Shown piece after piece: positions 54,859 through 55,452 of a stretch of DNA of 55,452 nt. The stretch is from Streptomyces griseicoloratus (GTDB lineage Bacteria > Actinomycetota > Actinomycetes > Streptomycetales > Streptomycetaceae). The notes below the pieces were generated by a model, which made no database searches, was not told where the DNA came from, and saw only the letters and a list, made by a program, of their open reading frames with translations. A program made the position numbers and the translations under genes. Location of the stretch: contig NZ_JACVQF010000193.1 of the NCBI RefSeq assembly GCF_014534645.1, positions 1 through 55,452 on the forward strand, written 5' to 3'. Each line of letters opens with the position of its first letter. Position 1 is the first letter of the stretch.

Positions 54859-55452
54859 CAGCTCAGATCACTCTCGAATTCATCGATCTCGTCCTGCGAC
54901 AGCTGCAGCAGGTCCACGTCGGACGGGGTGAGGCCGCCGGCCTCGGGGCGCTCGGCGCACTGCGCGAGCGCTGTCAGTTCCCGGAACCACAGGTCCGCCA
55001 GGTCGCCGATCTCCTGTTCGGTGAACAGGGCGCCGGGCCAGGACCAGATGGCGACGAGGTGCACCCCGTCGGGGCGGTCCTGGGCGACCGCGCTCAGTCC
55101 CAGGGCGTGGGTGAGGGGCCGTTGCTCGTGCCCGCCGCTGCCGAGGGTCTCGGTGGCCTCCGGCGGTGCGGCCCAGTCCTCGGCGCGTTCGGCGGCCGTG
55201 CCGGCGGCTTCGAACCGGCCGAGGTAGTTGAAGCCGATCTGCGGTTCGGGGCGGCCGGCGAGTTCGGGGGCGGTGCCGGGGTTGAGGTGGCGCAGCAGGC
55301 CGTAGCCGATGCCCTTGTCGGGGACGGCGCGCAGCTGCTCCTTGACCGTCTTGAGGGCGGTGCCGGGGTCGGTGTCGTGTGCGCCGGGGTCGACGGCGAC
55401 CGGGTAGAGGCTGGTGAACCAGCCGACCGTGCGGGACAGGTCGGCGCCCGGC
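54858..55452 (-). CDS. Upstream NRPS, C-terminal epimerization domain (partial)
   Basis: Only the last about 197 residues of this NRPS are in the window; the frame is open to the right edge. The sequence [20 protein letters not shown], then [14 protein letters not shown] and [11 protein letters not shown], is the C-terminal half of an epimerization domain, ending ELLxxP-type with [20 protein letters not shown] and a stop that overlaps the next NRPS start by one base. It therefore hands a D-configured chain to module 1 of the terminal NRPS. Compared with the two other E domains it lacks about eight residues (around the E-L-F-S-G-G-P stretch), an in-frame deletion near 55365-55375. Confidence 0.92.
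   Translation of the reverse strand, partial: PGADLSRTVGWFTSLYPVAVDPGAHDTDPGTALKTVKEQLRAVPDKGIGYGLLRHLNPGTAPELAGRPEPQIGFNYLGRFEAAGTAAERAEDWAAPPEATETLGSGGHEQRPLTHALGLSAVAQDRPDGVHLVAIWSWPGALFTEQEIGDLADLWFRELTALAQCAERPEAGGLTPSDVDLLQLSQDEIDEFESDLS
55371..55452. repeat. E-domain repeat, copy 2 (continues past window)
   Basis: Second copy of the 82-base repeat described at 52219-52300, with a single difference (A to G in the GCCGGG-TCGACGG stretch). It runs to the window edge, so the true length of the shared tract is not visible. Confidence 0.8.

Noticed and set aside
48000-55000. A Hpg-specific adenylation domain in the terminal NRPS
   Set aside because: None of the three A-domain codes read here resembles Hpg codes (such as those ending L-G-L-L-C-K). 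Hpg incorporation must be assigned to the NRPS beyond the window.
39874-55227. A 5117-codon open frame on the plus strand across the NRPS gene
   Set aside because: It is antisense to the NRPS, shows no domain, and is rich in Gly, Val, Gln, Arg and Glu as expected for the reverse of GC3-biased codons. High GC removes stops from such frames.
1-55452. tRNA genes, CRISPR arrays, insertion sequences or integrase attachment sites
   Set aside because: I saw no tRNA-like cloverleaf, regularly spaced repeats or transposase-like protein anywhere in the window.

Overview
The window is very GC-rich, uses GTG starts freely and packs genes into overlapping ATGA/GTGA junctions. It reads like a chromosomal segment of Streptomyces or a close actinomycete. 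It has a housekeeping-type left flank (about 1-9204) and the larger part of a lipopeptide biosynthetic gene cluster (about 9265 to the right edge, where it is cut off).

Left flank: a SepF-type cell-division protein (minus strand), a 1040-residue FAD/Fe-S oxidoreductase, a ClC-family channel/antiporter overlapping a two-helix K+ channel, and a cobalamin riboswitch followed by a complete ECF cobalt transporter (cbiMNQO).

Cluster, block 1 (26988 down to 9265, minus strand): one tightly coupled operon of 18 genes. It starts with MbtH and an acyl carrier protein. A highly reducing type II polyketide set follows: two complete ketosynthases, two ketosynthase-like proteins lacking the active-site Cys, an alpha/beta hydrolase, a tandem-hotdog protein, two hotdog dehydratase subunits, a ketoreductase and a DsbA-like isomerase. 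This set matches the enzyme kit known from polyene and cinnamoyl-lipid peptides such as the skyllamycin class. The operon continues with an adenylation-PCP-TauD oxygenase protein, a 2,3-diaminopropionate cassette (SbnB, SbnA and a dedicated SerA), a YbaK-type tRNA-editing protein and a type II thioesterase.

Block 2 (27361-36822, mainly plus strand): a second thioesterase, an unrecognised small protein, and a complete 4-hydroxyphenylglycine (Hpg) pathway (HmaS, a fused Hmo-HpgT protein, prephenate dehydrogenase). A NarL-type histidine kinase without a response regulator and a DrrAB-type ABC exporter complete the block.

Block 3 (36893-39846, minus strand): a small secreted four-Cys protein resembling tendamistat, and two paralogous multi-pass membrane proteins with CxxC pairs. 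Each paralogue has a near-identical palindrome upstream.

Block 4 (40003-55452, minus strand): the terminal NRPS of 4951 residues, C-T-E / C-A-T-E / C-A-T / C-A-T-TE, preceded by the last epimerization domain of another NRPS that runs out of the window. Module 1 has no adenylation domain and must be loaded in trans. By the order of domains the peptide would end D-X, D-X, D-X, (Val-like), (Ile-like), thioesterase. Hpg-activating domains are not visible and presumably sit in the upstream NRPS.

Together the genes suggest a lipopeptide with a reduced polyene or cinnamoyl acyl chain, diaminopropionate and Hpg residues. I do not recognise a specific known product. Domain calls and adenylation codes were read by eye from the translation; no database search was possible.
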